Notes: generated by a model not told the origin, from the letters alone. 64,000 nucleotides of DNA from Candidatus Epulonipiscium sp. (GCA_012521395.1 JAAYML010000092.1:1-64000); one strand, 5' to 3'; shown: positions 47,748 through 58,988, counted from the stretch's first letter. Numbers and translations are program-made.

Positions 47748-48884
47748 ATGGATTTTTTAATATCAGGTATTAGTTCAATTACACCTCAACAGTTAGTGAT
47801 GTACGCCGTTGGTATATTACTTATTTATCTGGCCATATGTAAAGACTTTGAGCCAGCATTATTGCTTCCAATGGGTTTTGGTGCTATCCTGGTTAATTTA
47901 CCAAACTCCGGGGTTCTTAATCAAACCCTTGCTGGTATTGGAGAAACAAATGGAATTATCGAATGGTTATTTAATATAGGTATTGAAGCTTCAGAGGCTT
48001 TGCCTATTTTACTCTTTATAGGTATCGGGGCAATGATAGATTTTGGTCCCCTGCTTTCAAATCCAAAGATGTTTTTATTTGGTGCAGCAGCTCAATTTGG
48101 TATATTTTTTACCATATCCCTTGCCTGCTTATTAGGCTTCGATTTAAAAGATGCTGCTTCTATTGGAATTATCGGTGCAGCAGATGGTCCTACCTCTATT
48201 CTTGTTTCACAAATTTTAGGTTCAAAATACATAGGTCCTATTGCCGTGGCCGCCTATTCTTATATGGCTTTGGTACCTATCGTGCAGCCCTTTGCTATCC
48301 GATTGGTTACTACAAGAAATGAACGTTTAATAAAAATGCCCTATAATCCTAAATCTGTTTCCAAAACAACCAGAATTCTCTTCCCTATTGTGGTTACTTT
48401 TATTGCAGGCCTTGTAGCTCCTATGTCTGTGGCCTTGGTAGGATTCCTTATGTTTGGAAATTTACTCAGAGAATGCGGTGTTCTTAACAGCTTGTCTGAA
48501 ACAGCCCAAAATACTTTGGCCAATTTAATCACTTTACTGCTTGGCATCACCATATCTTTTAAGATGACTGCTGACGCCTTCGTATCACTGGATACCCTCC
48601 TTATTATGGTTTTAGGTCTGATTGCTTTTGTATTTGATACCATTGGCGGTGTATTATTTGCAAAAATCCTTAACCTTTTCTTAAAAGAAAAAATTAATCC
48701 TATGATTGGGGCAGCAGGTATATCTGCCTTTCCGATGTCAGCAAGAGTTATTCAAAAAATGGGCTTAAAAGAAGATCCCACCAATCATCTTTTAATGCAT
48801 GCAGTTGGTGCTAATGTATCAGGACAAATCGGCTCAGTCGTTGCAGGAGGTATTATATTAAGCCTGCTAACGCAAATATTATAG
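47748..48884 (+). CDS. Na+-translocating decarboxylase beta subunit (OadB/GcdB/MmdB family)
   Basis: GIGAMIDFGPLLSNP, IIGAADGPTSILVSQILG, GISAFPMSARVIQKMG, HAVGANVSGQIGSVVAGG. Confidence 0.92.
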   Translation: MDFLISGISSITPQQLVMYAVGILLIYLAICKDFEPALLLPMGFGAILVNLPNSGVLNQTLAGIGETNGIIEWLFNIGIEASEALPILLFIGIGAMIDFGPLLSNPKMFLFGAAAQFGIFFTISLACLLGFDLKDAASIGIIGAADGPTSILVSQILGSKYIGPIAVAAYSYMALVPIVQPFAIRLVTTRNERLIKMPYNPKSVSKTTRILFPIVVTFIAGLVAPMSVALVGFLMFGNLLRECGVLNSLSETAQNTLANLITLLLGITISFKMTADAFVSLDTLLIMVLGLIAFVFDTIGGVLFAKILNLFLKEKINPMIGAAGISAFPMSARVIQKMGLKEDPTNHLLMHAVGANVSGQIGSVVAGGIILSLLTQIL

Positions 48885-48905
48885 GTTTGTAAGGAGGATT
48901 GAATC

Positions 48906-49040
48906 ATGAATATAGAAAACTTCTTAATCTCTTTAGGAATCATGGGAAAAGGTATGCTGGGCATTTTTGTGGTCATCATAATCATTATGATTATTGTGAA
49001 CTTGTTAACAAAAACATCGTCTAAAAATAGTGAAAATTAA
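48906..49040 (+). CDS. 44-aa OadG-related small membrane subunit
   Basis: MNIENFLISLGIMGKGMLGIFVVIIIIMIIVNLLTKTSSKNSEN*; AAGGAGG RBS, immediately after oadB-like gene; below the ORF-track cutoff. Confidence 0.78.
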   Translation: MNIENFLISLGIMGKGMLGIFVVIIIIMIIVNLLTKTSSKNSEN

Positions 49041-49070
49041 GCTATTGGTTTCATCCCAATAGCTTTTTTT
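49040..49070 (+). terminator. Intrinsic terminator
   Basis: AGCTATTGG-tttcat-CCAATAGCT-TTTTTT. Confidence 0.88.
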
Positions 49071-49113
49071 AACTTTTTTATATACTTAAGACTAGACAGA
49101 AAGGAGCTAGACA

Positions 49114-49659
49114 GTGAAGGAACTTATGGAATTATTTATGGTATTTGCCCGGATAGGTGCATTTACCTTTGGTGGAGGCTATGCCATGCTTCCCTTAATT
49201 GAAAAGGAAATTGTAGAAAAAAGAAAATGGGCAAGCAGGGATGAAATTTTAGACTATTTTGCTATTGGTCAGTGTACACCTGGAATTATAGCAGTCAATA
49301 CAGCCACCTTTATCGGTTATAAAAGAAAAGGAATTATTGGTTCCCTCTTTTCAACCTTTGGAATCGTAACCCCTTCTTTTATTATCATTTTAATTATCGC
49401 CAGCTTTATAAAACACTTTCAGGATTATGCCATCGTCCAGCATGCCTTTGGAGGTATTAGAATTGCAGTAGCAGCCCTTATTGTCCATACAATTATTAAA
49501 TTGTGGAAGCAATCCATAAAAGACTGGTCTGCAATCGTATTATTCATTATTTCTTTTCTTGCTATTACATTTTTTAATCTTTCTCCGGTTATTATGATTA
49601 TTCTAGGAGGCATTGCAGGCGCATATAAAAATACACGAAAAAAGGCGGATGAAAAATGA
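49114..49659 (+). CDS. Chromate transporter, short-chain subunit 1
   Basis: FGGGYAMLPLIEKEIVEKRKWASRDEILDYFAIGQCTPGIIAVNTATFIGYK; GTG start. Confidence 0.9.
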   Translation: MKELMELFMVFARIGAFTFGGGYAMLPLIEKEIVEKRKWASRDEILDYFAIGQCTPGIIAVNTATFIGYKRKGIIGSLFSTFGIVTPSFIIILIIASFIKHFQDYAIVQHAFGGIRIAVAALIVHTIIKLWKQSIKDWSAIVLFIISFLAITFFNLSPVIMIILGGIAGAYKNTRKKADEK

Positions 49660-50219
49660 TTTATCTCTTAATTTATTACGAATTTTTTAAAATTGGTTTA
49701 TTTGCCATAGGCGGTGGTCTGGCCACTATTCCATTTATACAAGATTTGGCTCAGCGTTATAATTGGATTAGCATAGAAGAATTAATCGATATGATTGCCA
49801 TATCTGAATCAACACCTGGACCAATAGGTATTAACATAGCAACTTACACAGGCTATAAAATTTCTGGCGTTTTTGGTTCCCTGGCTGCTACCTTAGGAAT
49901 CATAACCCCTTCAATTATTATTATTTTGTTAATTGCCCATTTCTATATGAAATTTAGTGAAGAACCTATTGTCCGGGCTGGTCTTACAGGAATCCGGCCC
50001 GCAGTTATTGGTCTTATTGCTGTAGCGGCTTTTGAAGTGATAAAAATTGCTTTATTTAATATAGAAAAATTCTACGAAACAAAAGTCCTTTTGGATATCT
50101 TCAATTTTAAAGCTATTGTTCTTTTTAGTTTATTATTATTTTTTATACAAAAATACAAAAAACACCCTATATTATATATAGCTGCTTCTGCAGTTATCGG
50201 AATCCTGCTTAAATATTAA
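49656..50219 (+). CDS. Chromate transporter, short-chain subunit 2
   Basis: FAIGGGLATIPFIQDLAQRYNWISIEELIDMIAISESTPGPIGINIATYTGYK; overlaps the preceding gene by 4 nt. Confidence 0.9.
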   Translation: MIYLLIYYEFFKIGLFAIGGGLATIPFIQDLAQRYNWISIEELIDMIAISESTPGPIGINIATYTGYKISGVFGSLAATLGIITPSIIIILLIAHFYMKFSEEPIVRAGLTGIRPAVIGLIAVAAFEVIKIALFNIEKFYETKVLLDIFNFKAIVLFSLLLFFIQKYKKHPILYIAASAVIGILLKY

Positions 50220-50246
50220 AAAAGGATGCCTCAGGCATCCTTTTTC
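50219..50246. terminator. Bidirectional intrinsic terminator
   Basis: AAAAAGGATGCC-TCA-GGCATCCTTTTT. Confidence 0.85.
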
Positions 50247-50247
50247 A

Positions 50248-51300
50248 TTATCTGGTAGAAAATTTATAAATGGTTGTATGCTGATATTTATCTCCTGCTT
50301 TTAGAACTGCTGAAGGAAAATGTTTATGCTTTAAAGAATTGGGGAAGTACTGAGTTTCAAGACAAAGCCCACTGTGTTTAATATATTTTGCACCTGCTTT
50401 TCCAACGACATCAATAAAGTTTCCAGAATAAAATTGTACACCCGGTTTTGTTGTAAAGAATTCCATTAATCTTCCACTTTCAGGCTCATAGAGTTCCCCT
50501 GCTTTTTCAGCAGCTTTTCCACTGACATTTAAAATCCAGTTATGATCGTATCCTTTTCCACATTTAATTTGCTCATCATCGGACAACAAACCTTCCCTAA
50601 TGCTTCTTAAGCTTGTAAAATCCATAGGCGTACCTTTTACATTCCTGATTTCACCCGTTGGAATACATTCGTTATTAATAACTGTAAATTGATCTGCATT
50701 AATCATTAACTGATGATCAAGAATATCTCCCTTATTATGACCTTTAAGGTTAAAGTAAGCATGGTTCGTAAGATTAACCACTGTATCCTGGTCAGATACC
50801 GCATAATAATCAATAATTAATTCATTGTCTTCTGTTAAAGTATAAATCACTTTAACTTCAAGATTACCTGGGTAATTTTCTTCTCCGTCCTTACTAAAAT
50901 AGCTAAGTTGTATAGATTCTCTATTATTTATATTAATGATTTCTGCTTCCCAAAACTTCTTATCAAATCCTTCATACCCGCCATGGAGATGATTGTTACC
51001 ATCATTCTTAGCAAGATGATAAGTCTTTCCATTTAGAGTAAACTCCGCATTTTCAATTCTATTGGCATGTCTGCCTACCACTGCTCCAAAATAAGGATGG
51101 TCTTTTAAATAATCATCGAGTTGATCAAAACCAAGAAGCACATCGTCAAAATTACCTGCTTTATCTGGCACTTTTATGGAAACAAGAATTGCGCCGTAAT
51201 TGGTAATTCCTACTTCCATCCCTTTAGAATTTGTTAATTTAAAAAGAAACGCTTCAACTCCATCTTTGCTTTTTCCAAAGCTTGTTTTAACAATACTCAT
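50248..51300 (-). CDS. galM: Aldose 1-epimerase (galactose mutarotase)
   Basis: LTNSKGMEVGITNYGAILVSIKVPDKAG, GRHANRIENAEFTLNGKTYHLAKNDGNNHLHGG, TNHAYFNL. Confidence 0.94.
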   Translation of the reverse strand: MSIVKTSFGKSKDGVEAFLFKLTNSKGMEVGITNYGAILVSIKVPDKAGNFDDVLLGFDQLDDYLKDHPYFGAVVGRHANRIENAEFTLNGKTYHLAKNDGNNHLHGGYEGFDKKFWEAEIININNRESIQLSYFSKDGEENYPGNLEVKVIYTLTEDNELIIDYYAVSDQDTVVNLTNHAYFNLKGHNKGDILDHQLMINADQFTVINNECIPTGEIRNVKGTPMDFTSLRSIREGLLSDDEQIKCGKGYDHNWILNVSGKAAEKAGELYEPESGRLMEFFTTKPGVQFYSGNFIDVVGKAGAKYIKHSGLCLETQYFPNSLKHKHFPSAVLKAGDKYQHTTIYKFSTR

Positions 51301-51338
51301 AAAATTCCTCCTTAGTTTATATAATGTAGAATTTATGA

Positions 51339-52646
51339 CTATCTAAAATGAAGACCTCTTCTTTTTCTTTTCTTTTTTATAGCAGTAATAACGGATACCA
51401 ATATAAAAATAATTCCAACCGCACCACACCAATAAGGAATGGCATTTACAGAAAAAATAAGGTCCAAGATGGTGCGTTTTTGTATATCATATTTTGCAAT
51501 CAGTTCTACAGCACCTAATTGTTCCCCATCAAGTATAAAACTAACTTCTCCAATTACTTGTCCTTTAACAATAGGCGCTTCTATAGGCTCATTAAACAAA
51601 GTCACGGATTTTTCTACCCGCGAAAAATCATCCTGGTAAAAGAGTTCCTTAAAATCATTTTTAGCAACTAATTCTAGTTCAGAAGGTCCTTTGGGAGCTG
51701 CTTTTTCTACTACTACTGTCGTTATGGTGTCACCTTCATTGACGATATTTTGAAAATTATAATTCTGAAAACCATATTCCAATAAAGTTTTGGCTTCTTT
51801 AAAACGACCCACAGAAGTTGGATTATTAAGTACTACTGCAATCAAACTCATGCCATCTTTTTCAGCTGAAGCCACAAGGCATTGACCTGCTTCATTGGTG
51901 AAACCAGTTTTTACACCTGTCGCATAAGAGTAAAAGGTTTCACTATTTTTCGAATCTAAAAGTAAATTTCTATTTTTAAAAGTTAATTTTTGCTCTTTCG
52001 GATTTCCTGCAGTTCCAATTTCAGCCGATGGCATTTTTACAATTTCCTTGAATAAGGGATTTTTTAAAGCTTCCCTGGTCAGTTGGGCTATATCATGAGC
52101 CGTCGAATAGTGATTTTCATCATGATAACCGTGAGGATTTACAAAATGAGTATCTGAAAGTCCAAATTCCTTGGCCTTTTCATTCATCATACCGGCAAAA
52201 TGAGCTATGCAACCATTGACATCAAGATTTGCATTACCAGTGGCTTTCTTAGAAACCTGGCAGGCAATCACAAAAGCAGAATCATTACCCGAAGGCAGCA
52301 GCAAAGAAATTAGTAAGTCTTTTAAAGTAATCTCATCGCCAGGATTATGTCCAGCCTTGCTGGCATCTAAAGGTACGGCATATACTTCATTCCCAACCGT
52401 TATGACTTCATTTGGATCTAAGTATTCTATGGCAATTAATGCAGTTAATATTTTTGTCAGACTGGCTGGATAGATTTTTTTATTTGAGTTTTTCTCAAAA
52501 AGTACCCTTCCGGTTTCTTCTTCTATTAAAATAACTGCATCTGACTGCAATTCCGAATCCAGAAATGAAGGCTCCTGAGCATAAACTGGAATTATATGAA
52601 TAAACAAGAGAATGACCAGCATCATTAGAGATAATTTTCTTTTCAC
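51339..52646 (-). CDS. D-alanyl-D-alanine carboxypeptidase (peptidase S11, DacF-like)
   Basis: YPASLTKILTALIAIEY (SxxK), PSGNDSAF (SGN), ATGVKTGFTNEAG (KTG); likely GTG start at 52646. Confidence 0.92.
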   Translation of the reverse strand: MKRKLSLMMLVILLFIHIIPVYAQEPSFLDSELQSDAVILIEEETGRVLFEKNSNKKIYPASLTKILTALIAIEYLDPNEVITVGNEVYAVPLDASKAGHNPGDEITLKDLLISLLLPSGNDSAFVIACQVSKKATGNANLDVNGCIAHFAGMMNEKAKEFGLSDTHFVNPHGYHDENHYSTAHDIAQLTREALKNPLFKEIVKMPSAEIGTAGNPKEQKLTFKNRNLLLDSKNSETFYSYATGVKTGFTNEAGQCLVASAEKDGMSLIAVVLNNPTSVGRFKEAKTLLEYGFQNYNFQNIVNEGDTITTVVVEKAAPKGPSELELVAKNDFKELFYQDDFSRVEKSVTLFNEPIEAPIVKGQVIGEVSFILDGEQLGAVELIAKYDIQKRTILDLIFSVNAIPYWCGAVGIIFILVSVITAIKKKRKRRGLHFR

Positions 52647-52765
52647 CTTTAAGCTCCTTTCAATACAAGTATAATTATCCGTACCCATTGTAACATAAAA
52701 ATATAAAAAAAACAGCCTAATAAAACAAATCTTTATTGTGGAGCATATACTTTTTTTACATATAT

Positions 52766-52796
52766 AAAAGCCCAGGGAAGAATCCCCAGGCTTTTA
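52766..52796 (-). terminator. Intrinsic terminator downstream of the alcohol dehydrogenase gene
   Basis: AAAAGCCcAGGG...CCCcAGGCTTTT imperfect dyad. Confidence 0.65.
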
Positions 52797-52815
52797 TTAA
52801 TGCTTTAAACACAGT

Positions 52816-53991
52816 TTATCCTCTTTTAGCCAGTTTTAAAATACTATAAACGTCATTCTTATCCAATTTAACAAAATTTCCTAATTTACGTTGATTAGAA
52901 TTGGTTGCTTTATCGGCCATTTCCTCTAGACGGTCATCTTGTATACCTAAATCTTCTAAATACACACCAAGCCCTATAGAAATAAAGAATTCTTCAAGCT
53001 TTTTGATTCCTTCTAAAGCTGTCTTTTCAGGATTAAAGAAATCTTCTTCAACATTCCATACCCTTACGGCAAATTGAACAAAGCGGTTTAAATCATGCTT
53101 ATATACATATTTCATCCAGGCAGGGAAAACCACTGCTAAACCTGCACCATGGGCAACATCATAAATGCCGCTTAATTCATGCTCAATATTATGAGAAGCC
53201 CAATCACCCACCCTGCCAGTACTAAAAAGATTGTTATGAGCAACAGTACCTGACCACATTAACTGACTCCAGGCTTCATAATTATCAGGATCACGAATGA
53301 CCACCGGAGCATGATTAATAACGGTTTTCATAGTGGATTCAATTAATCTGTCGGTTAATTCAACATTTTTAGTATTCGTAAAATATCTTTCCATAAGATG
53401 AGCCATTATATCCGCTACTCCGGCAGCAACATGATTCTTCGGAATGGTTGAAGCAATTTTAGGGTTAAGAATAGAAAACTTAGGATAGATCAGTTCTGAC
53501 CCTACCCCTCTTTTATACCAACCTTCTTCATTGGTTATTACAGAACTGTCACTGGATTCACTGCCTGCAGCAGGTATGGTCAAAACTGTACCAACTGGTA
53601 AAGCTGCCTGAGGAGCAACATTTTTACTGTAAAAATCCCATACATCTCCGTCATAAGGTACTCCTATTGCAATAGCTTTTGCAGTATCAATTGTACTTCC
53701 TCCACCAACAGCAAGGATAAAGTCCAGTTGATTATCTCTGCAAATCTTTATTCCTTCCCTTACCAGGCTTAATCTCGGATTGGGTTTTACGCCAGGAAGT
53801 TCTATAAATTCAACCTGCGACTTTCTTAAGGAAGCTACAATCCTGTCATAAAGACCTGTTCTTTTTATACTGCCTCCGCCATAAACAAACAATATTTTTT
53901 TACTATACCTGGCCACTTCTTCTCCTACTTGATTTTCAGTATCGATACCAAAAATAATCTTCGTAGGATTGTAAAACACAAAATTATCCAT
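52816..53991 (-). CDS. Iron-containing alcohol dehydrogenase (YqhD/butanol dehydrogenase-like)
   Basis: MDNFVFYNPTKIIFG, VGGGSTIDTAKAIA, HNIEHELSGIYDVAHGAGLAVVFPAWM. Confidence 0.92.
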   Translation of the reverse strand: MDNFVFYNPTKIIFGIDTENQVGEEVARYSKKILFVYGGGSIKRTGLYDRIVASLRKSQVEFIELPGVKPNPRLSLVREGIKICRDNQLDFILAVGGGSTIDTAKAIAIGVPYDGDVWDFYSKNVAPQAALPVGTVLTIPAAGSESSDSSVITNEEGWYKRGVGSELIYPKFSILNPKIASTIPKNHVAAGVADIMAHLMERYFTNTKNVELTDRLIESTMKTVINHAPVVIRDPDNYEAWSQLMWSGTVAHNNLFSTGRVGDWASHNIEHELSGIYDVAHGAGLAVVFPAWMKYVYKHDLNRFVQFAVRVWNVEEDFFNPEKTALEGIKKLEEFFISIGLGVYLEDLGIQDDRLEEMADKATNSNQRKLGNFVKLDKNDVYSILKLAKRG

Positions 53992-54022
53992 GGTCATTCC
54001 TCCAATGCTGATAATAATATGA

Positions 54023-56152
54023 TTAATTAATAATAAATTGTGCTAAAGATTTCTTCAAGCTTTCAATGACTTCATTTAAGTTATTGGCAAGAATTGACAG
54101 TTGTGCTGCTGCAGTTGTTTGTTTCTGGCTGGTTGCCGTAACCTCTTCAATTGAAGCAGCACTTTGCTGTACAATCGCTGCAATATTACTAATTGCACTA
54201 ACCGTTTGATCTTTTTGTTGAGAAATGTCTGCAATTTTACTATTAATCTCTTCAATTTGCTCAATCATTTTTTGAGTTGATTCTGCCATTTCAATAAAAG
54301 CGTCATTCATTTCAAGTACCATTAATTTTTGTTCATCAAAAATCTTATCTGAACTTTCAACAATTTCTACTGCTTTTTGAGTCTTTGTCTGGATATTGGA
54401 AATAATTTTGTTAATCATACCTGTTGCATCTTTTGTTTCCATCGCTAACTTACGGATTTCATCTGCAACAACAGCAAAACCTTTTCCTGCCTTTCCTGCT
54501 CTGGCAGCCTCAATAGCAGCATTTAAAGCAAGAAGATTGGTTTGCTCACTGATTCCTGCAATAACTTTAACAACTTTAATAACTTCTTTTGTTTCTTCAT
54601 TTAAAAGTTGTATTTCTTGATTAATAATATTTGATGATTCTACTACATTCTTTGTTTTTTCATTAAGCCTGTCCATTGTACTGGATGCATAATCCCTTGA
54701 AGCTTCTGCTTTTTCAATCATCTTCATAATTTCTTCAATTCTTTCAATAACATTATTGATATTGTTGGCCAGGCGGTCCATTAATTGATTCGTATTTTCT
54801 ACTTGTCTGGTTTGCTCTGAAGCCCCTTCAGCCAATTCAGTAATAGCAGAAGCTACCTGACTTGCCGCCGCAGCAGATTGTTCTGAAGAACTTTTTATAA
54901 TATTGGAACCTTTAACAACTTCTTGTGATACACTGTCGGTTTTAATAATTAATTCTCGGACATTTTCAATCATTTTGTTAAAGCTATAGGATAATTTTCC
55001 AATTTCATTTTTCCCGGTAATAGGTGACGATACGGTTAAATCTCCTTGTTCCACTTTACCCATTAAGCGAATAATGACATTTAAAGGCTTGGAAATGCTA
55101 AATGCCATATACATACCTATAATAATGGATAAAATAAAACAAATAAATACTACTACAATAATACCTTGTCTGACAATTTGCATTTCTTCCATTAAAACAG
55201 ACATAGGTTGCTTTGTAATCAGTTTCCATCCTGTCTTAGTTGTTGCAAAACTGATTACATCATCTTTATCTCTAAAGTGATCGGATTCTTTTCCTCCATA
55301 TATATTATCCAAATATCCATCCGTTAATTCACTTCCCAGCAAGCTACTGTCCTGATGAGAAATAACTTTTCTGTTCGTATCCAAAACCATGATACTGGTT
55401 TCGCCATTGATTTCTGCTGCATCAACAATAGAACCCAGTTCTTCACTATTTATCAAAACCACAATGATTCCAACATCATCTGTTGTAGAAAGTTCTTTTA
55501 CCAAAATAATATATTTGTAAGTATTGTTATAACCTGTAATCCAGAGGAAACTCTCTTTACTTTCTTTTTTTATTTTAGCTAAATCTTTAAATATATCCAA
55601 TTCACTGGTTCCTTTAAGTTCACTCGTTAAATTTAAGCGGCTGCCAGCCCTGTATAAGGCACCACTCGTTTTGTAGATATAAAGTGCTTCCATTCCTGCG
55701 TTTGAAAAATTCATTGAAAATAGTAATTTTTGAATGCTTTGTTCGTTTTGCTTTTCTTCATTAATCGTTGCAAATTTTTCCCTAAGAAGACTTTTCATTA
55801 ATTCATCGTTACCAATAATCATTCTTGGAATTTTTTCATATTCATCAATTTTAAAATCCAGATTAACTGCCAATTGTTCAACCATTTTTTGTGAATAATA
55901 ACCTACTTTATTTTCAACGGTTGTTTCAGCATTTTCATAAGCAAAAGACGCAATTATACTTAATGGAATAATACTTAAAATAATAAAAGTAATGATGAGC
56001 TTTTGAGCAATACCGACATTTTTCATCGGATTTAAAAATATATCTTTTCTTTTTCTTTTATTTGTACTCTCCTTTAAAACTTTATTATTTCTTACTTTTT
56101 CAACTTTATCTTGTTTCTTTAAAAATTTAAATCCTTTCTTCTTATCGGCCAT
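54023..56152 (-). CDS. Methyl-accepting chemotaxis protein with extracellular Cache-type sensor
   Basis: Two TM helices, HAMP, signalling hairpin [37 protein letters not shown]. Confidence 0.93.
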   Translation of the reverse strand: MADKKKGFKFLKKQDKVEKVRNNKVLKESTNKRKRKDIFLNPMKNVGIAQKLIITFIILSIIPLSIIASFAYENAETTVENKVGYYSQKMVEQLAVNLDFKIDEYEKIPRMIIGNDELMKSLLREKFATINEEKQNEQSIQKLLFSMNFSNAGMEALYIYKTSGALYRAGSRLNLTSELKGTSELDIFKDLAKIKKESKESFLWITGYNNTYKYIILVKELSTTDDVGIIVVLINSEELGSIVDAAEINGETSIMVLDTNRKVISHQDSSLLGSELTDGYLDNIYGGKESDHFRDKDDVISFATTKTGWKLITKQPMSVLMEEMQIVRQGIIVVVFICFILSIIIGMYMAFSISKPLNVIIRLMGKVEQGDLTVSSPITGKNEIGKLSYSFNKMIENVRELIIKTDSVSQEVVKGSNIIKSSSEQSAAAASQVASAITELAEGASEQTRQVENTNQLMDRLANNINNVIERIEEIMKMIEKAEASRDYASSTMDRLNEKTKNVVESSNIINQEIQLLNEETKEVIKVVKVIAGISEQTNLLALNAAIEAARAGKAGKGFAVVADEIRKLAMETKDATGMINKIISNIQTKTQKAVEIVESSDKIFDEQKLMVLEMNDAFIEMAESTQKMIEQIEEINSKIADISQQKDQTVSAISNIAAIVQQSAASIEEVTATSQKQTTAAAQLSILANNLNEVIESLKKSLAQFIIN

Positions 56153-56372
56153 AACTTTGCCCCCCACCATTTGTAAAATTACTTACCCAGTTGCCAGAAA
56201 CTTTACTTCTAATACTATTATATATAAAATCTTTTAAAATATCTATACTATTTTCACAAATTCAAATGATGTTCAACATTTATTTATGTAAATTTTACAC
56301 GATTATTATGAAATAATATTAATTTCTAAATCTTTTAGACAAAATTTTTCTTTTTTAATTTATATAGGGGCA

Positions 56373-58007
56373 TTAACTTTCAGTTTGCGCTTCTACCAAT
56401 CTGACAGCTCCGTATTTTTCCCTTAATTTTGGTTTTTCAATTTTTCCGGTCGGATTGCGTGGAACTTTATCAAAAATAATTTTTCGTGGACGCTTATAAC
56501 GGGGCAGGGCCTTACAGAACTGTATAATATCCTCTTCCGTACAAATATGCCCGTCTTTTAATTCTATAATAGCTGCTGCTATTTCCCCGAGTCTGTTATC
56601 TGGTAAGCCAATCACAGCAGCATCTTTAATAGAATCATGGGTTCGAAGGAAATCTTCGATTTGAACAGGGTAAATATTTTCCCCTCCACTGATGATAACA
56701 TCTTTTTTTCTGTCTACTAAATAGATGAAACCATCTTCATCCATTCTCGCCATATCTCCTGTATATAACCAACCACCCTTTAATACTTCTTCAGTTGCTT
56801 TAGGATTTTTATAATAACATTTCATAACACCAGGACCTTTTACAATAAGTTCCCCGACTTCTCCTGCCTGCAGAGGATTGCCTTTATCATCTACAATCTT
56901 TGCTTCCCATTGATATCCCGGTTTCCCTATAGCACCAACTTTATGTATATTTTCAATTCCTAAGTGAACGCAGCCAGGACCCACGGATTCGCTCAGACCA
57001 TAGTTGGTATCATAGTCATGATTAGGAAAATACTTTTTCCACCTGTGTATTAAACTTGGGGGAACAGGTTGCGCACCAATATGCATAAGCCGCCACTGAT
57101 CCAATTTATAATCTTCCAGTTTTACTGCTCCACTTTCAATGGCATCTAAAAGATCTTGTGCCCAGGGTACCAAAAGCCACACAATAGTAATTTGTTCTTC
57201 AGAAATCGTCTTAAGTATCCACTCTGGTTTAACCCCTCTGAGTAAAACTGCCTTACTGCCAGCTAACAGACTTCCAAACCAATGCATTTTAGCACCTGTA
57301 TGATAAAGAGGGGGAATACATAAAAAGTTATCTTCACGGGTTTGATGATGGTGTGCTCTTTCAGTATAACATGCAGATACTAAACTTCCGTGGGTATGTA
57401 AAATCGCTTTGGGAAATCCAGTGGTTCCTGAAGAAAAATATATGGCGGCATCATCCTCATCGGATATGGGAATATTGGGGGGCTGGGAACAGCAATTTGC
57501 AGTTAGCCGGTCATAACTTTCTGCAAAAGTGGGACGGTTTTCTCCTGCATAAAAAAGCATTTTTACATTAGGAATCTGATCGTAAATGGCTTCTATACGA
57601 CCAATAAATTCAGGTCCGAAAATAACTGCAATTGCATCAGATAAATCTAAACAATACTTTATTTCTTCTGCAGAATATCGAAAATTAAAAGGTACTGCTA
57701 TAGCACCTGATTTTAAAACCCCAAAATATATTGGAAGCCATTCCAGGCAATTCATCAATAAAATAGCAACTTTATCTCCTTTTTTAATTCCTCTTTTTAT
57801 TAATAAATTCGCAAAACGGTTTGCTTTTTCATCAAATACACGCCAGGTCATATCCCGTCTGTACTCACCTAAAGGACTGTTTTCTATCAATTCAAATTCT
57901 TTCCAAATCACATTATGTTTTTCCTGCAAATCCAGATTAATTTCTGTTAAACAAATTTCATCTCCATATAATTTCGCATTTCTCTCCAAAAACTCAGTAA
58001 TCGGCAT
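56373..58007 (-). CDS. AMP-dependent acyl-CoA synthetase/ligase
   Basis: AAIYFSSGTTGFPKAILHTHGSL; GWLYTGDMARMDEDGFIYLVDRKKDVIISGGENIYP; PRNPTGKIEK. Confidence 0.92.
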   Translation of the reverse strand: MPITEFLERNAKLYGDEICLTEINLDLQEKHNVIWKEFELIENSPLGEYRRDMTWRVFDEKANRFANLLIKRGIKKGDKVAILLMNCLEWLPIYFGVLKSGAIAVPFNFRYSAEEIKYCLDLSDAIAVIFGPEFIGRIEAIYDQIPNVKMLFYAGENRPTFAESYDRLTANCCSQPPNIPISDEDDAAIYFSSGTTGFPKAILHTHGSLVSACYTERAHHHQTREDNFLCIPPLYHTGAKMHWFGSLLAGSKAVLLRGVKPEWILKTISEEQITIVWLLVPWAQDLLDAIESGAVKLEDYKLDQWRLMHIGAQPVPPSLIHRWKKYFPNHDYDTNYGLSESVGPGCVHLGIENIHKVGAIGKPGYQWEAKIVDDKGNPLQAGEVGELIVKGPGVMKCYYKNPKATEEVLKGGWLYTGDMARMDEDGFIYLVDRKKDVIISGGENIYPVQIEDFLRTHDSIKDAAVIGLPDNRLGEIAAAIIELKDGHICTEEDIIQFCKALPRYKRPRKIIFDKVPRNPTGKIEKPKLREKYGAVRLVEAQTES

Positions 58008-58187
58008 ATTTTTTCCCCCAGTTCATAAAAATATTTAAATTTGCTTAGATTGTTTATTATTTTCGTAAAAAATACTACACTTATTATAGATTAACAAAAA
58101 TCGTTAATCAATAGCAAAAGAGACTAAATTCCTTTTTGGCTCCTTATTTTGAGACAAATAAAAAAGACTTCTTAAAATAGAAATCTT

Positions 58188-58397
58188 TTATTTTAAAAAA
58201 TTATTTTTTGTTTTATATATAATTAAAATCCCACTGAATTCTCTGGGTGGAGACATGGTCTCTAAACTGGATTGTATACATGAAACAGAATATTTTATAT
58301 CTATTATTTCAATAGAATCTCCTTTTTCTTTTAACCATCTGTTAACTGTCTTTTCCTGAAGTTCTTCATAACCCAAAAACTCTTTTACTAAAACCAT
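58188..58397 (-). CDS. Small Cse60-like sporulation protein
   Basis: MVLVKEFLGYEELQEKTVNRWLKEKGDSIEIIDIKYSVSC; resembles Cse60 family by eye. Confidence 0.5.
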   Translation of the reverse strand: MVLVKEFLGYEELQEKTVNRWLKEKGDSIEIIDIKYSVSCIQSSLETMSPPREFSGILIIYKTKNNFLK

Positions 58398-58554
58398 TTT
58401 ATTTCCCCCTCTAATGAAATGCTTCATAAAAAAGGATTACTCAATACTAATATATGTATGTCCACTATTGTTTAGTATATACATTAATGTAATAATATGG
58501 TAACATATCTTTTAAAAAAAATCAATCTGATTAATCAGTTCTTCTATAAATAAA

Positions 58555-58585
58555 AAAGTGTACAATTGTTGTACACTTCTTTATA
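58555..58585 (-). terminator. Intrinsic terminator
   Basis: AGTGTACAA-TTG-TTGTACACT hairpin plus minus-strand U-run. Confidence 0.75.
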
Positions 58586-58988
58586 TATTCCTGTCCAGAG
58601 AGTTTTCTATAAAAGGAACTTGAACCGTACCAAAGAAAAATGCTTTAAAGCCCATAACAAGCAGTAAGGCATTTTTTGTAAAATTAATAACAGTCAAAAG
58701 AACTTTATCTAGGTTTAAAGGTACCTCGACAGGCTTTTTTAAAATGGCTCCAACGGTTAAATTGAGAACCGAAAAGACATCCTGAAGCATTCCTGTAAAG
58801 ACAGATAATATCCCAAAGGTAATAACAACCATTGCCATCCTGACGGCTGCTTTTTTTAACCAACTGTCACCTTCGAATAATAAAACATACCCAGCCAAAA
58901 TAAATGCAGGTAAAATGCTTATTGCTCCTAAAAAATAAATGGCAGCTGCTAAAAGCGTAACTGAAATACCTAATTTTGTTTTATCCAT
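58581..58988 (-). CDS. Hypothetical membrane protein
   Basis: 135 aa, several hydrophobic segments, CCTCC (GGAGG RBS) just upstream. Confidence 0.55.
   Translation of the reverse strand: MDKTKLGISVTLLAAAIYFLGAISILPAFILAGYVLLFEGDSWLKKAAVRMAMVVITFGILSVFTGMLQDVFSVLNLTVGAILKKPVEVPLNLDKVLLTVINFTKNALLLVMGFKAFFFGTVQVPFIENSLDRNI

Noticed and set aside
49114-50219. Frameshifted single chrA gene
   Set aside because: Two short-chain chromate transporter ORFs with separate starts and 4-nt overlap is the normal split architecture, not a pseudogene.
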